Assembly: GCA_002633005.1 (NCBI GenBank)
Contig: NMRA01000264.1
Location: 104,039 to 168,038, forward strand
From: Phoronis australis
Lineage: Eukaryota > Phoronida > Phoronidae
DNA length: 64,000 nucleotides
Direction of reading: 5' to 3'
The notes under the pieces were generated by a model. It saw only the letters and a program-made list of their open reading frames with translations, had not been told where the DNA came from and did not search any database. How positions within the stretch are numbered: position 1 is the stretch's first letter; every line of letters begins with the position of its first letter. Position numbers and translations under genes: made by a program. Below, one piece after another: positions 11,076 through 25,600 of this stretch.

Positions 11076-14000
11076 TAAAATTCACATCTTACCAACAGCT
11101 TCTGTTTTTTCATCGTCACTCAGCTTCCATTTTCTTTAAAAAAATGAAGTAATTCTCTTCATTGCACAGTGGAGCAGACGACGGAAACAGAGTCGTAGTG
11201 TGCAGCGCCACTGCCGGTCTCCTGGGATATCGCGGGAGAGCCTATACATAACCATAGTTCCGTTACGATTGCGCAGTGTTCCGACTTTGACACTTGAAAA
11301 TTGGATCTGAGCCCCCCCCNTATGTTAGGGTCTCCGTTTTTGCTGCATATATGAGGGTCGTCTAGGCGCAATTGAAAACGTGCACTTTATCATTCATACA
11401 TGTATTTAGAAAAATCGAGAAAATTCGTAAAGCGCAGCTTTTGCAGAGCATATTAATTCATTGGATTTTTACATTCAATAAGACAATTTTGCAAATGCAG
11501 AAATGCAAAATTATATTTTCCAGAGGCCTTTCTCTAGCAAAGGATAACAAAGACAACTGTCGCTCTATTTTTTCGTGTTTTTTTTTTTCTCTAAATTGTG
11601 TATCACTTGACAAAATTGATGGCCTGGCAGATTACCCCAATTGCTGCGCATTTCCTGACTTTTGAAAATATAGATCTTTTCATATTTATAGCCCAGTTCT
11701 TGAAGAGGACATTTGATGACATTCAAGTGGCCACCCTTTTTGTGTATTGATTGGCAAATTCTTAAGGGGCAGCGCACGAAGAGAGGGTGCAATGTTGGAA
11801 TCGACTATCAACATTTTCCTGTTTTTTGTGAAATCGTACAACCGGCTTTCATGCCAAAGAAAGTCACTTCTTCCAAGGTCAACCGACAATGGAATGAACT
11901 GTCACTCTTTTCCAAGCTTTATGATGTGTAGCCTTTCATCTTAGGTGTCCCATTTCAGACGGGACCCCCTCTCGGTGGTGCGGTTCGGGTATCCCTCTAT
12001 ACATGTAAATCTGACACTGCCAAGTCGTCACGAGGGAAAGTTGAGATTCCACTGAAATTCATCAAAAACACAGAGCAACCGTGAACAGCACAGCACTATC
12101 AAAACATTCGACCCACTCAACCAAAACTGTGAAAAATACAATAGGATTGACCACCATCAAAAAGTTGGAATTTTGAAGAACGTGAAGATCACTATTTGTG
12201 AATTACACAAAAAGGCTACTTCCGATGGTTAGTTATAAATAATAATATATTTTCCCAATAGTATCACAAGAATAGTATTACTTTTAAAGTCGTTACTAGG
12301 ACTTAAAAGTCGTATGTAGATTTTGATTTTTTTGTTTTATACCAATCTGCCTGTAATTGGGTCACGTTATCAGGACTTTTAAAAAAAAAGAAAGGTAAAT
12401 TCATTGTACAACAAAGGTATCAATAACATTACCAAATTTCATTTGATATAATTGTTGAAGATGAAATCTCAAAAACCCTCTTACAGTTTCCCGGCTAAAA
12501 TATCGTTTGGTTTTCCTTTTATCCAACCGTTCTTTTTCACAAAACGTATGGAAGTCCTATTTTTGATATTCCTTGGCCTCGTACAAAACAATTCGTAACA
12601 ATATTTTGGAGTTCAATGCTCAAAACACAGAATCTGAAAGTGTCATATCAATCGAGACTGCCATTTCTGAGATATGACGTTTTGAGATAAGTCAAATTTG
12701 GACATTTTCTAATATATCCTTAAAGTATATCTCGTATCGATTGAAACATATCAAATATAGTCATTTGTCCTCGATGTTCACATTCAGTTTAGAGCCTTTT
12801 AGAAATGATCCGGGGTCCTAACGTTGAAAACAACCCGGGGCCACGTTGAAAAATAATCCTTGGGGACATATTCAAGGAGTCAAAATCTAAAGCTACATCT
12901 AATTTATAGTCCTAGTTCGGGAGTACGGGATTTTCGCCATGATAGTCGAGTAATAACAAGGAAATCCGGGGATCAGACAGGACACCCGGGGACTGAAACA
13001 CCACTCCTGCACTAATTTTCTGTCAAACATTGTTTATCTCAAGAAAATATTACCTTTAAAATGCTTTGTGTTCATACGACATGTATTCATTTCACATTTT
13101 TAAATAGTTGTTGTGACATGTTCTTTTACTATGTGAGAATTTTAGACAAGAGTGTGTCGACAATAAATTCCTGTCCTTACAGAGTCTTCATCAATAAGCC
13201 ATATATCTCTTTGGTCTTCATCATGAAAGTAATCTTATTACCATTACAATCAATAGATGTCGGTAACAGTCTATGGCAAACTATCTCATTGGGCAAACAG
13301 TTGGTATGTGTTTGAAAAGGGATGCAGAAGTACTGTGAATTAAAAAAGGGTATTTTTACAAAATGCAACAAAATGAAAACAAAAACTAAATTTCAAGAAC
13401 AGTCACTTTATTATTATCACTTTATTATTAGCAGCCGTGCAGCGCTTCGGAGTGCTTACCTGGCTGCTGTGAGAGACATCTATGGATTGTTTTGGAAACC
13501 TACGTTGCATTATTCTATGAAAATGTTTCGTATCTGCTACACCCTCATCGGGATTTGGAATGAAACCAAGACGTAAATTTAATAGAATGTAAGTGTACGT
13601 TGACTTTCCTTTGCAGTAGATGCTGATATGTTTTTGATCTACGATACAACAATAACTTGTTAATACAAAGAATATATAAAACGCTCATATTAACATATTC
13701 AAGAGAATCTCGTCTGCGCCTGTGGGCGAATTTCAGGCACATACTTGTCCTTTAAAAATACCGAAGCCGGATCTTGTAAAATTCCGCACACATTGCTGTT
13801 CTCTGTCCGATGTCGTAACGAGAACTGTCTATTTAAAAAATGAAATTTTAGTTGCTTGGAGGTTCTGTTTCTATTGTTTGATTTTGCACGTTTTTCCCTG
13901 GATGCCCCCGGCCTGCAGAAGCACTTTAGAAAATTCTTATATTTCTATGTGCTAGGTTTGTATACTAAAAACCTCCGACACGTTTGCGTTTGGCTTGAGT

Positions 14001-14100
14001 ACATGCCCCAGCGCAACAAAGACAGTGAATCTACCGACCATGCCCAATCTAACGCGCAAACCAAATGAGGCACTTACGACAGTAAGACACCCAGATGAGA
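11076..14100. other. intergenic sequence, no gene recognised; single N at 11320
   Basis: No coding region can be supported. A lone N follows a run of C at 11312-11319. Two other lone Ns in the window mark assembly joins, so this one may too, but I see no duplicated flank here. Short ORFs on both strands lack motifs. Confidence 0.5.
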
Positions 14101-14128
14101 AACGTTGTGTTTCAACTTAGACTACTAG

Positions 14129-14192
14129 CTAAATCTAGAGCGATTTAGATATAGGACGACTGCTTTTTTTTGCTAAATCTAGACCGATTTAG
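14129..14192. repeat. pair of near-identical palindromic 20-mers
   Basis: CTAAATCTAGAGCGATTTAG (14129-14148) and CTAAATCTAGACCGATTTAG (14173-14192) are each nearly self-complementary at their ends. They sit in a direct repeat of about 44 bp that also includes the following GATATAGGACGA-like words and a T run. Confidence 0.75.
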
Positions 14193-14665
14193 ATGTAGGA
14201 CGAATGTTTTTTAAAATGTCGCTCAACAATTAGATCCGCAAGAACAAGCCCATTACGCGACAGGCATTACATTAGGGAAATCGATTGCCATGAGCTGTGG
14301 GTTGTGATATGCGGTGAACGCACCACATCAAGAACTTTAAAATAATATGAATTAAGAAATTAATTTCCTGGTGTATTTCTAGGCGTAACACGTCGATATT
14401 TCTGGGGCTCACTGTTTACCGTGTTGAAACTTTGACTCTGCTGGAACAAATACACCCAGGATCCGCACTCTGCTACAACCAGTCTACCCTCGCTCGACTG
14501 AATAGGCTCAGTACAATCTTAAATACTTTCAGCTTTCAAACAGTCTTCAATTCCTTGTCTGCTGGCAACGTACTGAATTGATTTGCTCGTTTTTGGCTTT
14601 TCGCATTTAGAAAGGTAAATAACATGTAAAACGCCGTTTGCTTGTTATTTTGTTATTTTGTTAGT

Positions 14666-14930
14666 ACTATTATCATCATCGTCATCATCATCATTATCAT
14701 CATCATCCATTAGCATCATCATCAATCATCATCATCGTCGTCATCATCATCATCATCAGCATCTTTATCATCATTATCGTCACCATAATCATCTTCTTCT
14801 TCATCATCATCATCGTCACCATCATCATTATCATCATCATCATCATAATAATCATCATCACCATCATCATCATTATTATCAACATCACCATAACCTTCAC
14901 TATCATCATCATCATCACCATCACCATCAC

Positions 14931-14966
<36 letters not shown>

Positions 14967-15024
14967 CATTATTATTGTCATTGTCGTTGTTGTTGCTGTT
15001 ATTGTTGTTGTTGTTCTTCTTCTA
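14666..15024. repeat. compound trinucleotide microsatellite (ATC/ATT/GTT)n
   Basis: About 360 bp of nearly pure trinucleotide repeat: degenerate ATC/CAT units (14666-14930), then ATT units (about 14931-14975), then GTC/GTT/TTC units to about 15024. The repeat opens long artificial poly-His/Tyr and poly-Met/Ile frames on the two strands. These are not genes. Confidence 0.95.
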
Positions 15025-16360
15025 CAGTCAAATCAGTCCAAATCTAACAATTTCTTGGCGGTTCTAGTATGGACAAAAACGAATGTACAGTCTGCATGTT
15101 AACCGGACATAACTGTTGAATGGAATAGACGTCTAGCTTTGATGAGAGATATAAACAACACAGTCCGTTTGGTTTTGGAATTTTGTTACAGATTTTCCAC
15201 CATATATTTAGTTACTGAAATTAAGGTATCAAAACAAATTATCATATAACTGAGGTGTTCACTCTGTGCCCTTGCTAACGCGGAGGATTGGTCTTTGTGA
15301 CTACGTTTTTGACTCCATTTTACTGACAAGTAAGGAAAGACTGGAATCAGAAATACTAGGAATTGTATGACTGTCTAAACCGGCTTGAAGGGTCTTTGGG
15401 CAAAGCAGAGATTGTCTGTAAATGACGTTTGCTGACTTAAGGTTCTACGACAAGCAGAACTAGAGCATTCCATAGAAGCAAGACTCTCATGAAAGACCAA
15501 GATCACGCAAGATCATGCCGCATCGCGCAAAACCACGCCAATGAAAGGCAAGTGATTCAGGTGTACGTTCAAAACCTTGCACAATGGCGGCCAATGAAGT
15601 GATTGGTCGGCACGGAAAGAATTTTTTTCGTTGGAAGACAGTGTCCATGATCCTAGCAATACCACAACATGTGATAAAGTTTCTTTGTGGGAATATGAAA
15701 ATGCCAAGTTCTTGATTTCGTCTTCAACATTCAAACGCTTTGAACAGATGTACAAAAGTGTAGCGTGCACAATACGAAGACATTATATAAGTGTGGAGAT
15801 TGGCATTTTATCGCTGTATCAATTTGCGTTAAACTCTTAGTTGAGAGAACTTGAAAGCATATTAGAAAAGCGATTAAAAATTCACTACCGATCCAATATT
15901 CCACTATATTATTTTTCAAATTTCGTGCTCATGGCCTTCTGAAAAACGAAATCGACAATTTGCCATATGCAATTTACACCTGATATGCGTCTCACAAACA
16001 ATGTGTATTGCAGTTCACATACCTTATACACTGGCGTCACACACTGGTGTGCAATACACAAGCGTATATTATAAAAAGTATTCGGATATTTTAGCAACAA
16101 ATTAGTATGCTTAGTTATTCGATATTCCACTTTCACAATCAGGGTCTTGTTTTATTGTTGTCGGAGACCCGCGGTTACACAATTCAAATGCGCAATACAA
16201 TAGACCCTGGGGGTGACTAGATGACGTTTTCGCAAAATACACAGTGAACTCGTATTACTTTATACTCCGTTAATTTACTAGCTACCCACTCGCTGTAGGC
16301 AATATCAGTTATCGACTTAATGTTTTCCCTGTGGTCTGATGAGACGCACGTGATTGTGAA
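15025..16360. other. intergenic sequence with a degraded interspersed repeat
   Basis: No gene seen. The stretch at about 15110-15160 shares words with 32085-32150 (GATGGAATAGACGT-like, then GAGAGATATAAA-like), so both are probably old copies of one repeat. Confidence 0.45.
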
Positions 16361-16367
16361 ACCTGTA

Positions 16368-16500
16368 GAGTGCAGCAGCGGATCCAGGATTTAGTTCAGA
16401 GGGTCCACAGGGACAGACATAGGGAGTGTTTGAGGATCCTCATTACAAAGCAGGGCAGTCCGAACCCCCAGACCTCCGTTGGAGCCGGGTCTGCAGGAGT
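16368..16500. repeat. short SINE/MITE-like fragment with GGATCCAGGATT end
   Basis: The segment begins with CAGCGGATCCAGGATT. The same GGATCCAGGATT end occurs at about 40626-40640, in each case followed within 15-20 nt by an AGGGGTCC/AGGGTCC word. Such 'gga-tcc-cac-tg' ends are typical of short non-autonomous repeats in marine invertebrates. Element boundaries are uncertain. Confidence 0.45.
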
Positions 16501-19500
16501 AAAAATAAAATTTTACAATATTGTAGAGTTTAAATCGGCCCCCATAAGTATAAAATAGTAAAAAGTTTTAACACTTGAAAACGTTTTTCAAGGTCCTGTA
16601 GTTTTATTGAGTGATACAATTTGGACGCCGTATGAAAATAAAATTAGCATAATTAAGCCAGAAATTCATTAGCATTAAAGAAAGTTAACTGGCATATTTT
16701 TCAATCATTCACATAATGTGTGGCAAATTTCCAAGAGTAATTTCTGGGAAAACTTATCTTACGGGAGTAACAAGATCGATAAAACCAATCGAAAAGGTAG
16801 GTTTCATGCCGAACTAAAAACAACTATTGTATTCCTTTCTTGAAAGTTTTCATTCTAGCGCTTCTTTTAAGTTCAATTTGCATTTCTCTCTTTTAACCAA
16901 AAGTATTGAAATTTCAGTAAGTGTTTCTTAGGTTTTGACATCAGAGTAAAGCGCGTAATGGTTTAAGACAGTGCTGTCATGAAGAGGATTATTAGGTTTT
17001 ATAATTTTGATTTGATCAATCCGCTTACATTCATTCAGCGGTAGTAATCTTTAATACAAACACGAATCCCTTTCTTTGTCTGATTCTAGCCAACTCATTT
17101 ACACGTGTCTTAGCGCATACAGTCGGTCCGGATTGCTTCATGCAGCGGAACTCGGCTCGTTATTACCTGAATACCGTTGTATACACCTGTCCTGTTTAAT
17201 AACTACCTCGCATGCCGCCCTCCTTATAATCGCATTCACTTTGCCGTCTTTATGTGACACACTATCTGTATAATTGAGAAATTTATGTATAATTCTAAAT
17301 ACGATTCATTATATACCAGTTAAACTAGAGAACGTCAAAATCCACAAAATATGCAGACGACAGCACAGGTTGCATTGTCCGCTGACAATCACCTGCTTTT
17401 CTGGCCAATCAGTACTCGACTAGTCACTGCTTATGCTCCGCCCCAATGCCCCACAAAAGGAAGGCGCGAAAATCCGACCAGCTGTTTCAAGGTTGATCAT
17501 TCCAATAAAGAGAAGAAGAGATGGTTTTCTTTGTTATTGCTATTGTGTCCATAATTATGTGTTGATTATTGTCCACGTGGTGATTAAAGGAAAACGACAC
17601 TAAAGCGCAAAATACTAGTGAAAGTCTCCACCGAAAATAGTACAGGAGCCCTATTGTGGATTGGCGTAATAGTTAGCTGAATTTACTTCTCGAAAACTTG
17701 CATTCTTACACCTACGTATATTGTTTATGAACAGTGCGCGCTGTACGACTTTTGTATTGCTCACAATGTCGGCGATAAAAATCCTATCGTTTGCGCGAGT
17801 TCACGAAAAAAATGCATTCGGTGTGCTATCAATTACATTGTTGCCGATAAAAAAAATCGCGAGGCCTCCCGACAAAAAATCGTATCGTGTAGTCTGACAT
17901 TTATGTAATAGTACTGGTTGCTTTATTATTTATTAAGTATACTTTCTGAAGAGCTGTTTCAAAATTTAGACAAGCACACGTTCAGTATAAGTGAATCTTG
18001 TAAGCTCAACACAGGTTATAATCGAACCCGGAATAAATACGACCAGGATATTTTTAGAAGCCTAGTTCATCAATTAGCCAGTGTAAATTGAAAACAACGG
18101 AGGCTCTAATATTAGCTTTCGCTTCCCTTTTCTTTCTTTCCACAAAACTACGCGAGAGTTGGAATCTCTCCTTGTTTTTACTGGCAAATATTGTTTCACC
18201 TTGCAGCAAATTATATCCATTTCGTCTGAAGCGTGTGTATAGTGCACGGTTACGTTGTTCGGTCTACAGCATTGTCACCACTGTGTTGTTACTAAGGATC
18301 TTTATGTAAACGACAAAATTCTTTAATAAAAGTGTTGGACAAAAACGGTTTATGCTGATTATAGCTTACAGAGTCCTCTCATGAGTTCGGAATGACACAT
18401 TCTGTTACATAGGTTCACAATGTTTGTCGTTCTAAGTTCTGAGGAAGCTAGAACTGGTAGAAGTCAGTGTTTTGCTCAACAGCACAGTTAAAGAAAATTT
18501 GTAGCCAATATAAACAAATTTTAAACAGTAAAGTAGCAAATTTTTACATTTTGATGTACTTGTCTGTTTGCCTTTACATCCAAATCTCAGATCTATCACA
18601 GAACGTGGGAATTTCTCACCCATACCATAAACGATGAGGACGGGTGACATTCGGCGACTGTACGAAAAACAATAGGTCGAAAGGTCCTTAACGATAAAAT
18701 GGTGATTCAGTATTGTTAAATTGGCTCTTATGAGCAAGCGGTGGATTGCCAGCTAAAGTGTCCACGTGCCACTGCTGCTCGTTGAGCTAAATCGGCGTAT
18801 CGCACGAATACAATTAGGTTTACCCAGAAGACCGAATCAAAACCGGCATCGTCAAAAACACGCTGGTAAATCGGTAAACAGATACACACACTGTTCCTAT
18901 TCACCGTGATTTTATGCTTTAATCATGTCTGGGCCACAATAGACTTACCAAGTTTATTTACTGTTCCTAGCTAAAGGCACGTGCCTTTTACTGTGTCACG
19001 CACCTGTATTGCTATCGATTGGTGAGACTTGGATTGTTTCGCGAGCTCCATATGTCAATTAACTTGTAAATGCAGGGATTTATTGTCACGAAACCGACAG
19101 TCTGGCACACGACTGGCTGCGAGCTATGCAAACATGCATTACTAAGTCGAAGTAACCACGCCTTCTCATCGATATGCCGAAGACGGCAGTTTCGAAGTCA
19201 GTCGTAAATAAGAATATTCCGTAGGTAAAGGAATGACGTTTTGTCAGAATTACATCGTGGAGGAAAACCAGTGATAACGGTAGAATTGTGATTAAAGGTG
19301 AGACGGTCAATGTTCCGGGTACAAGCATTGTTCGATATATCTGTCAACAATCGATTTCATGATAAGCAGACGTCAAATTCTGTCAACGATAGCAGGTACA
19401 CTTACAGAGGGAGAGAGATAGAGAACACGAGCTGTATTTAACATTGAGCTAACTGCTCGGCTCCCAATATCACTGGGTTGTTTTCCACATATTTGAGATG

Positions 19501-19577
19501 TTCATCAATTTGTTTTACCAGGGAAGAGGATGAAAGAAGAGTGACCATTAACGAAGGGTTACACGCGTAGAGTGGAG
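16501..19577. other. Dscam: region upstream of Dscam coding start, no other gene recognised
   Basis: This stretch should contain the Dscam promoter and 5' UTR, possibly with non-coding exons. I found no convincing TATA box, CpG cluster or splice pair. A purine-rich GAGAGAGATAGAGAA tract at about 19409-19425 lies in the likely 5' UTR. Confidence 0.4.
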
Positions 19578-19632
19578 ATGGGTCGCGTCGTGCAAGGAAT
19601 AGTATTGGTGCTAGCAGTCAGCCTTACGAGAG
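19578..19632 (+). CDS. Dscam: Dscam exon 1: start codon and signal peptide
   Basis: Encodes [18 protein letters not shown], a basic residue followed by a hydrophobic core, typical of a secretory signal peptide. It ends in phase 1 at G|GTACGT. An in-frame TGA lies 36 nt upstream, so this ATG is the first in the frame. Its link to exon 2 across an 8.4-kb intron rests on phase and context, with no transcript to confirm it. Confidence 0.75.
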
Positions 19633-22600
19633 GTACGTGTTCACAGCGATGATAACGTCATTTATAATCACCTGTATAGTGTACAATGCAGTTGTAATAT
19701 TCCGTTATTCGTTGCATTCCCCAGATCAACTGTACAGCATGTGTTGTAAATAAGACTAGTTCTTCTATGAACAATTGATTACAACTTGTTTTCGTTTTTG
19801 AGGCTTTCGTAATTGTATCAGAAAATCGAAGGGAAATAAACGTGCCCACTTCGGGATTCAAATAACGTAAAATTGATAAATTTAGCCACGATGACTATGA
19901 TTTAGTCGCCACGCTGTTTAGTTGAATTCTTTCTAACTCTGCATGAGATCTTCTTAAGGTAAGATTTTTATGGACACAGAACCTCAGTTCGAGTATTCAG
20001 AGAGCATTTTACTTGGGGTTAGTCGGTTGAATATAAGTGACATTCTGGAGAACAGTTATCAAATTAATCAACTTTTGGATATTCAGGATGTTGTAGTTGG
20101 GCGGTTATGATAAGAAATTACATCTATTGACCTAATCACTCGACCCATTAATACAATGCTACCTAACACAAAAGGCAAGACAATGCACTTATATAAAAGC
20201 AGTTTTTCTTCCGTTTTCGCGTCTTCATGTACGAAAATTACCCATAGACTCATTTACCGTGCTAGTTTTAACGCCACCCTCCCACAAACAGGCGAATTTG
20301 ATACTCGAAGCTACACAGCCGACATTACGTTATAACACACCTTGCGATCTAGTAAAGTAACTTTTTATGGTTTGCTTTAATGCAGCTCGAGTTGACATCA
20401 CTAATCTGCTTGTTTTTTAACTGTTTGTGCATCGTGGCATGTCGCTATTGGAATTCCCTGCGGGACCTTAGTCTCGATTTGTTACAATTCCTCGATTATT
20501 GCCTCCCCCATTGTAATTGAAGTCTATCGAGTATGACGGGTTCATTACTTCAACAAACACTGGAGTAAATCCTAAGAATTGACCTCATTTTCCTCGAGTT
20601 TCTAAGACCAGCGTGTGAAATTGACATGTGTATTTCTACGCCTGAGACATATGGTTATCGCTAGAGCAGTGTTGTTGTTACACAAGGTGATATTTTCCTA
20701 ACGAGTGTCCAAACCCTTCTGTTTCCATCTCGCCATGAGTCGCCCTGAAACCTTGATAAACGTTCCTCGATTCCTGTCCATCACGAACTTGAAACGACGT
20801 GTCAAAATACTCTGCCACGCGCATCTGTGCTACGAGTACTCTTTGGCAAGTTAGTTTGAGTTTGTCTTATGAGCACATGTGTTTGTGTGTTTGTGAAACT
20901 GTTCGGCTGTCGTGTCAAGTGATAACAATGTCGTTCTCACGAGATTGTAAATCTTTCATGAAAACGTTCCAGTTCCAAACCTCACATTTCCAACACCCAC
21001 CAGTCGTTCTGAACGCCACATACATGTACAATAATTTCATTGTCGCGCTTTATGAAATTGTTGTAAGACTCGAAAATTTATAAACATTTGATCTTCCGTT
21101 TGTTTTCTATTTCGCCTAATTCGAGAAGGTCAGTTTTCGCAGTTTAGCCGAATTTACTGTTCTTGACATTTGACTTGTATAAAACTAATTACATAGAATG
21201 TATACAAAACTCGCTTGCACACATTTCCAGAGAATTGCTGCAGAATACCCGAATGGCTGATACACAGTGAAATACAGGCATGTTTTGCTTTGACATTGCC
21301 TCGGGCTTGTCGACTTTAGCTTTTTGATTAATCAACCAAGCATTCATTCAATGAGTATTTCAGTCGCATAGCTGGATATATCTTTTGTTTCTCTTTAGTG
21401 TCGCTTGATTGTCAAAGATGGTGCGCCTACCTTATGGTGCCATTCAGAATTTTCACTGAGTCAAACCTGCTCTTTATTAAAAACAGTGCAAATCACTTCT
21501 CAAACCATATTTGCAGAGAGTTGCTTGATAGCAAATTAAAGCCAATTCCCGTAAAACTTTCATTCGTTCTATAAGTCACGTGAACATACGTCATACTCTG
21601 TCGCGTAATCATCGAGTTTTTTAAGACACTTTGTAGAATAATGTGAAACTTTAATACGGCTTAGTAAATTGCAAACATGAAGTACTATTCCCTGTAAATC
21701 AAGACTGTACCTTAATTAGTGAGTTCTTGATACTCAAATACTTTGGGGAGATCTCTTAAATATTTCGTCATGAAACCTGCATGAACATTAGAAGTTCATT
21801 TAGAAATACAACAACACGTGCTTGCAACATGCGTCGACAAAACGACCGGACTACTTTTTGCCAACTGTGTTACGTAAAAGTATAATCTTTTGAGTATTGT
21901 AATTTTTAAGTCTTCGGGTTAGCCAATTTCAAGAAAACGTTTGTCGAGAGCGACAAATTTTGAGCATATGTGCGCGTGAATAGAAACCACACGTTTATGG
22001 CTATCTCTTGATAAGTTTATTGGAAAAATGTATTACAAAAGGCTTAAACAGAAGTGCAATCCTAATTCGGCGTCTCCTGTGCACAAGGTGTGCAAAAACT
22101 GAAAGAGATGAAGTGTTTTTCATTGTTTTCATTGTTACACGTAAGAATCGTTATCTACCTTATATTGCGCATGTAAAGAAAGAGTTCTCGTGGTAATATC
22201 CTTGTTTCGATACCTGAAATAAATTTCAACGTTGCGAAATTGATACTCCATTAATAGCGTGGAGGTCGTTGGTTGTCTGAAACCGTTCCGAATTATTGAA
22301 TAATTCTAGCATTATATTTCATTCGTTTCCGTATCGTTGTATGAAATGTTATAATAGTATACCTGAGCTCTAATTAGTCCTGGATTAGTTCAAAAGTGTT
22401 TTAAGTTTTCAGTTCCCACAAGTTTCAGTCATTCAGATATTTCCCACGAGTGGGTCGAGTGGATACGCCTTTAACGCACCACGTGAAACAATGCTAATTA
22501 ATCAAAGTCCTCAAAACATTCATTCAATACACTAAATATTTTTCTCTTTATTATCAATTGTTGTCGGGCAAGAAACAAATACACTGCACTGTCGGCTGTC

Positions 22601-25600
22601 GTCTACACTTTTACAGCAATGAACATGCAAATTTGCAAAATCCGATTAATCAAAGTCTTCAAAATAAATTATTCAATATAAATAATATTTGCCAGCCCTC
22701 TGCCATTGTTTTGTCGTGTCATATAAACATACCCCGGATTCCAAGTTGATCAGGCAACACGCAGGACATTGTTGTGGCCAAGGAATCAATAGAATCAATG
22801 ACTTGCCACCATATCGTAATATTAAGTCGATACATTGACTGACTTTGATGAGAACAAGGTTAATTGGTCAACACTTAACGTATTGACTAGGTGACTATGG
22901 GCGGTGCAGCCCACTTTGTTGCCGTGTCGGTTGCTCGCCAGCTAATGGCCGCCACTCTCAATCAAGGTGGTTGTTCGGTCGCGTTGGAGTCCAAAGCTTG
23001 TGGCATGAAAACCCAGTGGTTCTGAAACGTTTTCGGAGCGCATTTGCTGCATGCGCTTAACAAATTTCAAGCTCTGCTTCACCATTCACCATCATCTGCA
23101 GTATATAAAAGGATACTAAATCCGGTTTTGCCCTATGAACGAATATCAGCAAGGACTTGCTCAATTAGATTTTCAAAATAAAATCATATGATGCTCTGTT
23201 GCTGATGCATTTCCTTACAAATTCTGCTAAATTGGCAAGCGCAGCTAACGCTTTAAACCAGTTACAGAATGACTTTGGAGAAAGGTCTTCCACCTCAACG
23301 GACTATCTACTTCATGACACAGTGGGTGAAGTGCCTTTTTAAATAATGTTTTTATCGCTCAGGGGAGGTAACACTGGTCCACCAGCAGGCGACCGAACCA
23401 ACGTTTAATAGAACCACGAGAGTAGGTTTTAGAATCATTTTAAGGTTGCAGGAAGACATATTTTGCTTACCCCATTGTCTTCTTTACTTGGGAGAAGCAT
23501 TTGAGTAGATTGATCAGTCATATAAACAGTTGCATATTCCCTTATCCCAGGAGTTAGTTGGCACGATGCCATAAATGTTTGATGAAGGTTTAAGATTAAG
23601 AGTTAATCAATAAGTTATCTCTAAAATGCTTCAATGTTAATTAAAATTTTGACCACGGTATTAATAACAATCAATACATGAAACTCTTTTCCTCGCAAAT
23701 TTCTGCAGCCGTTCGTGGCTCAGGTTCATTGGTCTAGTCGCCATTCCAATACACACCGTGAAAACGCGTTCGAAACAAAGGAATGACCTGGAGTGGACAT
23801 CCGCGTTATTTTATAATCACCTGTCCGCCTCGGAAATTTATTTTACCTGGTTCTGCATGGGTGGAACAATAAAACTGTCGATGATGGAGGCGTTAACAAT
23901 TGAAACACATGCTGATTACGGCGCGTAATTTCTTGTTTGCCAGGATTAGGCCTAGTTGGTTTTATAGTTAACAAACCCGACAATCGCGTTCTTCAGCTCG
24001 TCTGAGGCTCTGATGTGATTAGTGCATAGAATAGAGATCTATTTCGATGAAAAGCATTAAAATTGATTATCTGGACTTTGAGGGAATCTCTGGTTCTTTT
24101 TATGGTCTTAGTATTTTTACTTACTCCCCTCGGTCATATAGGAGAAATCTATGTATGCTAACAAGAGCCAGTCAATATTTCATTGTTCGCTTCCATCAGC
24201 TATTGTCTGTTTACTTATGAAGCGCGAAGCACTGACTTTACTCCATTGATTTCACTAGTAATTGACAGCTTCAGACTTTTCGCTTTGGTGCGGCTTTGAT
24301 TACGAAGTCGTATGTCAGGAAAAAGTTTTCGTTTCTAATAAACAAGATTTTAAGATACAGAAATACTCGCATGAACGAATCATTGGTGCAACGACACAGT
24401 CCTTACAAAGAACGTTCAGCGTTATTTCAGCTAATTTTAATATTTCTAATACCTCACCCATAATTACTAACGGTTTCCCTTTCCTTCTCTTAGATTTCCA
24501 ATATTCCGGCGATAAAGTAGATATTATTGTCACACTGTTGTCATGTGTACGTGTTAATTTACACGTAAGATAGTGAACCGCGATATGTCAACGTACTGTC
24601 ACCTAATAGTTCATTGTTAGCATCGTTTCTCCATCCGGGATACGCGTCGACGTATTTAAATTCAACCTTAATTTAATACCTAGGCAAATACTTTAAGCAA
24701 TGTGTTGCGACAGCGTGAACACACAGCGCCATCGCTGTGATTAAGTGGCAACCTCTCTCACAATGAGATTGGAACAGCAGCTTTGCAAATGTTCGAATAA
24801 CAACCTAGTCAATATTTGTAATAAATTTCACAAGATGAAAAATATTTCAATATAGATACAGTTCTAAATATTCATATGTTTGTTTGTGCCTGTGCTGCGC
24901 GATTATGGACCCTCTTACGAATGACGGCTAAATACGGATTCATTTCAGCTATGTGATGGTGAACATACGCAAGTCATTGGGATTATAAACTGTATCGAAC
25001 TCCTCCCCACTTTAGTACTTGTACAGTTAATGAGGCCAGCTAAGGCGGCCTAATTAATAGTTAGAGCGCGCCCCAGTAATTACTGATATCTACCAGCCGT
25101 CCAAACATTAGATTCTCCTATTATTGATACCGCACTCATCTCACTCGTGTGACGTAACACTAGCTATCACCTGCGTGTCCTATATATATCTGTATACCAG
25201 TACATCATCGTTATGGATATTTCCAACGGATTAGTGTTCAAATATTAGTGCATTTTCGCCACAATGGCGAAACTTGAGAGCATTTTCGTGACTATGGCAA
25301 CATTTTATTTTATCGGGGCCACATTACATAGTATACAAGTATCCTTCAGACGTATAAAGTATTTAACCTTGTCCTGGTACCGTCCAACCAGAAAAACGAC
25401 TTCTTATTCCCGGCTAACTGCATAAGTAAAATATATTTAAAGTTGTATTTCTTAGAATAGCCATACGGTGCTTTGAAGTTCTGCATCTTTTTATCGGCTG
25501 CTGATGCCTGTCCTCACATGTTACTGAAACTCGAACATTTTGCCGCCATGTGACGACCTTGGGCGTATGTTTGTCTCGAACAAACTGGAACTTTGGTAAC

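Noticed and set aside
14658-15047. 129-residue open frame rich in His and Tyr
   Set aside because: It is the translation of a trinucleotide microsatellite. The opposite strand gives an equally artificial Met/Ile frame.
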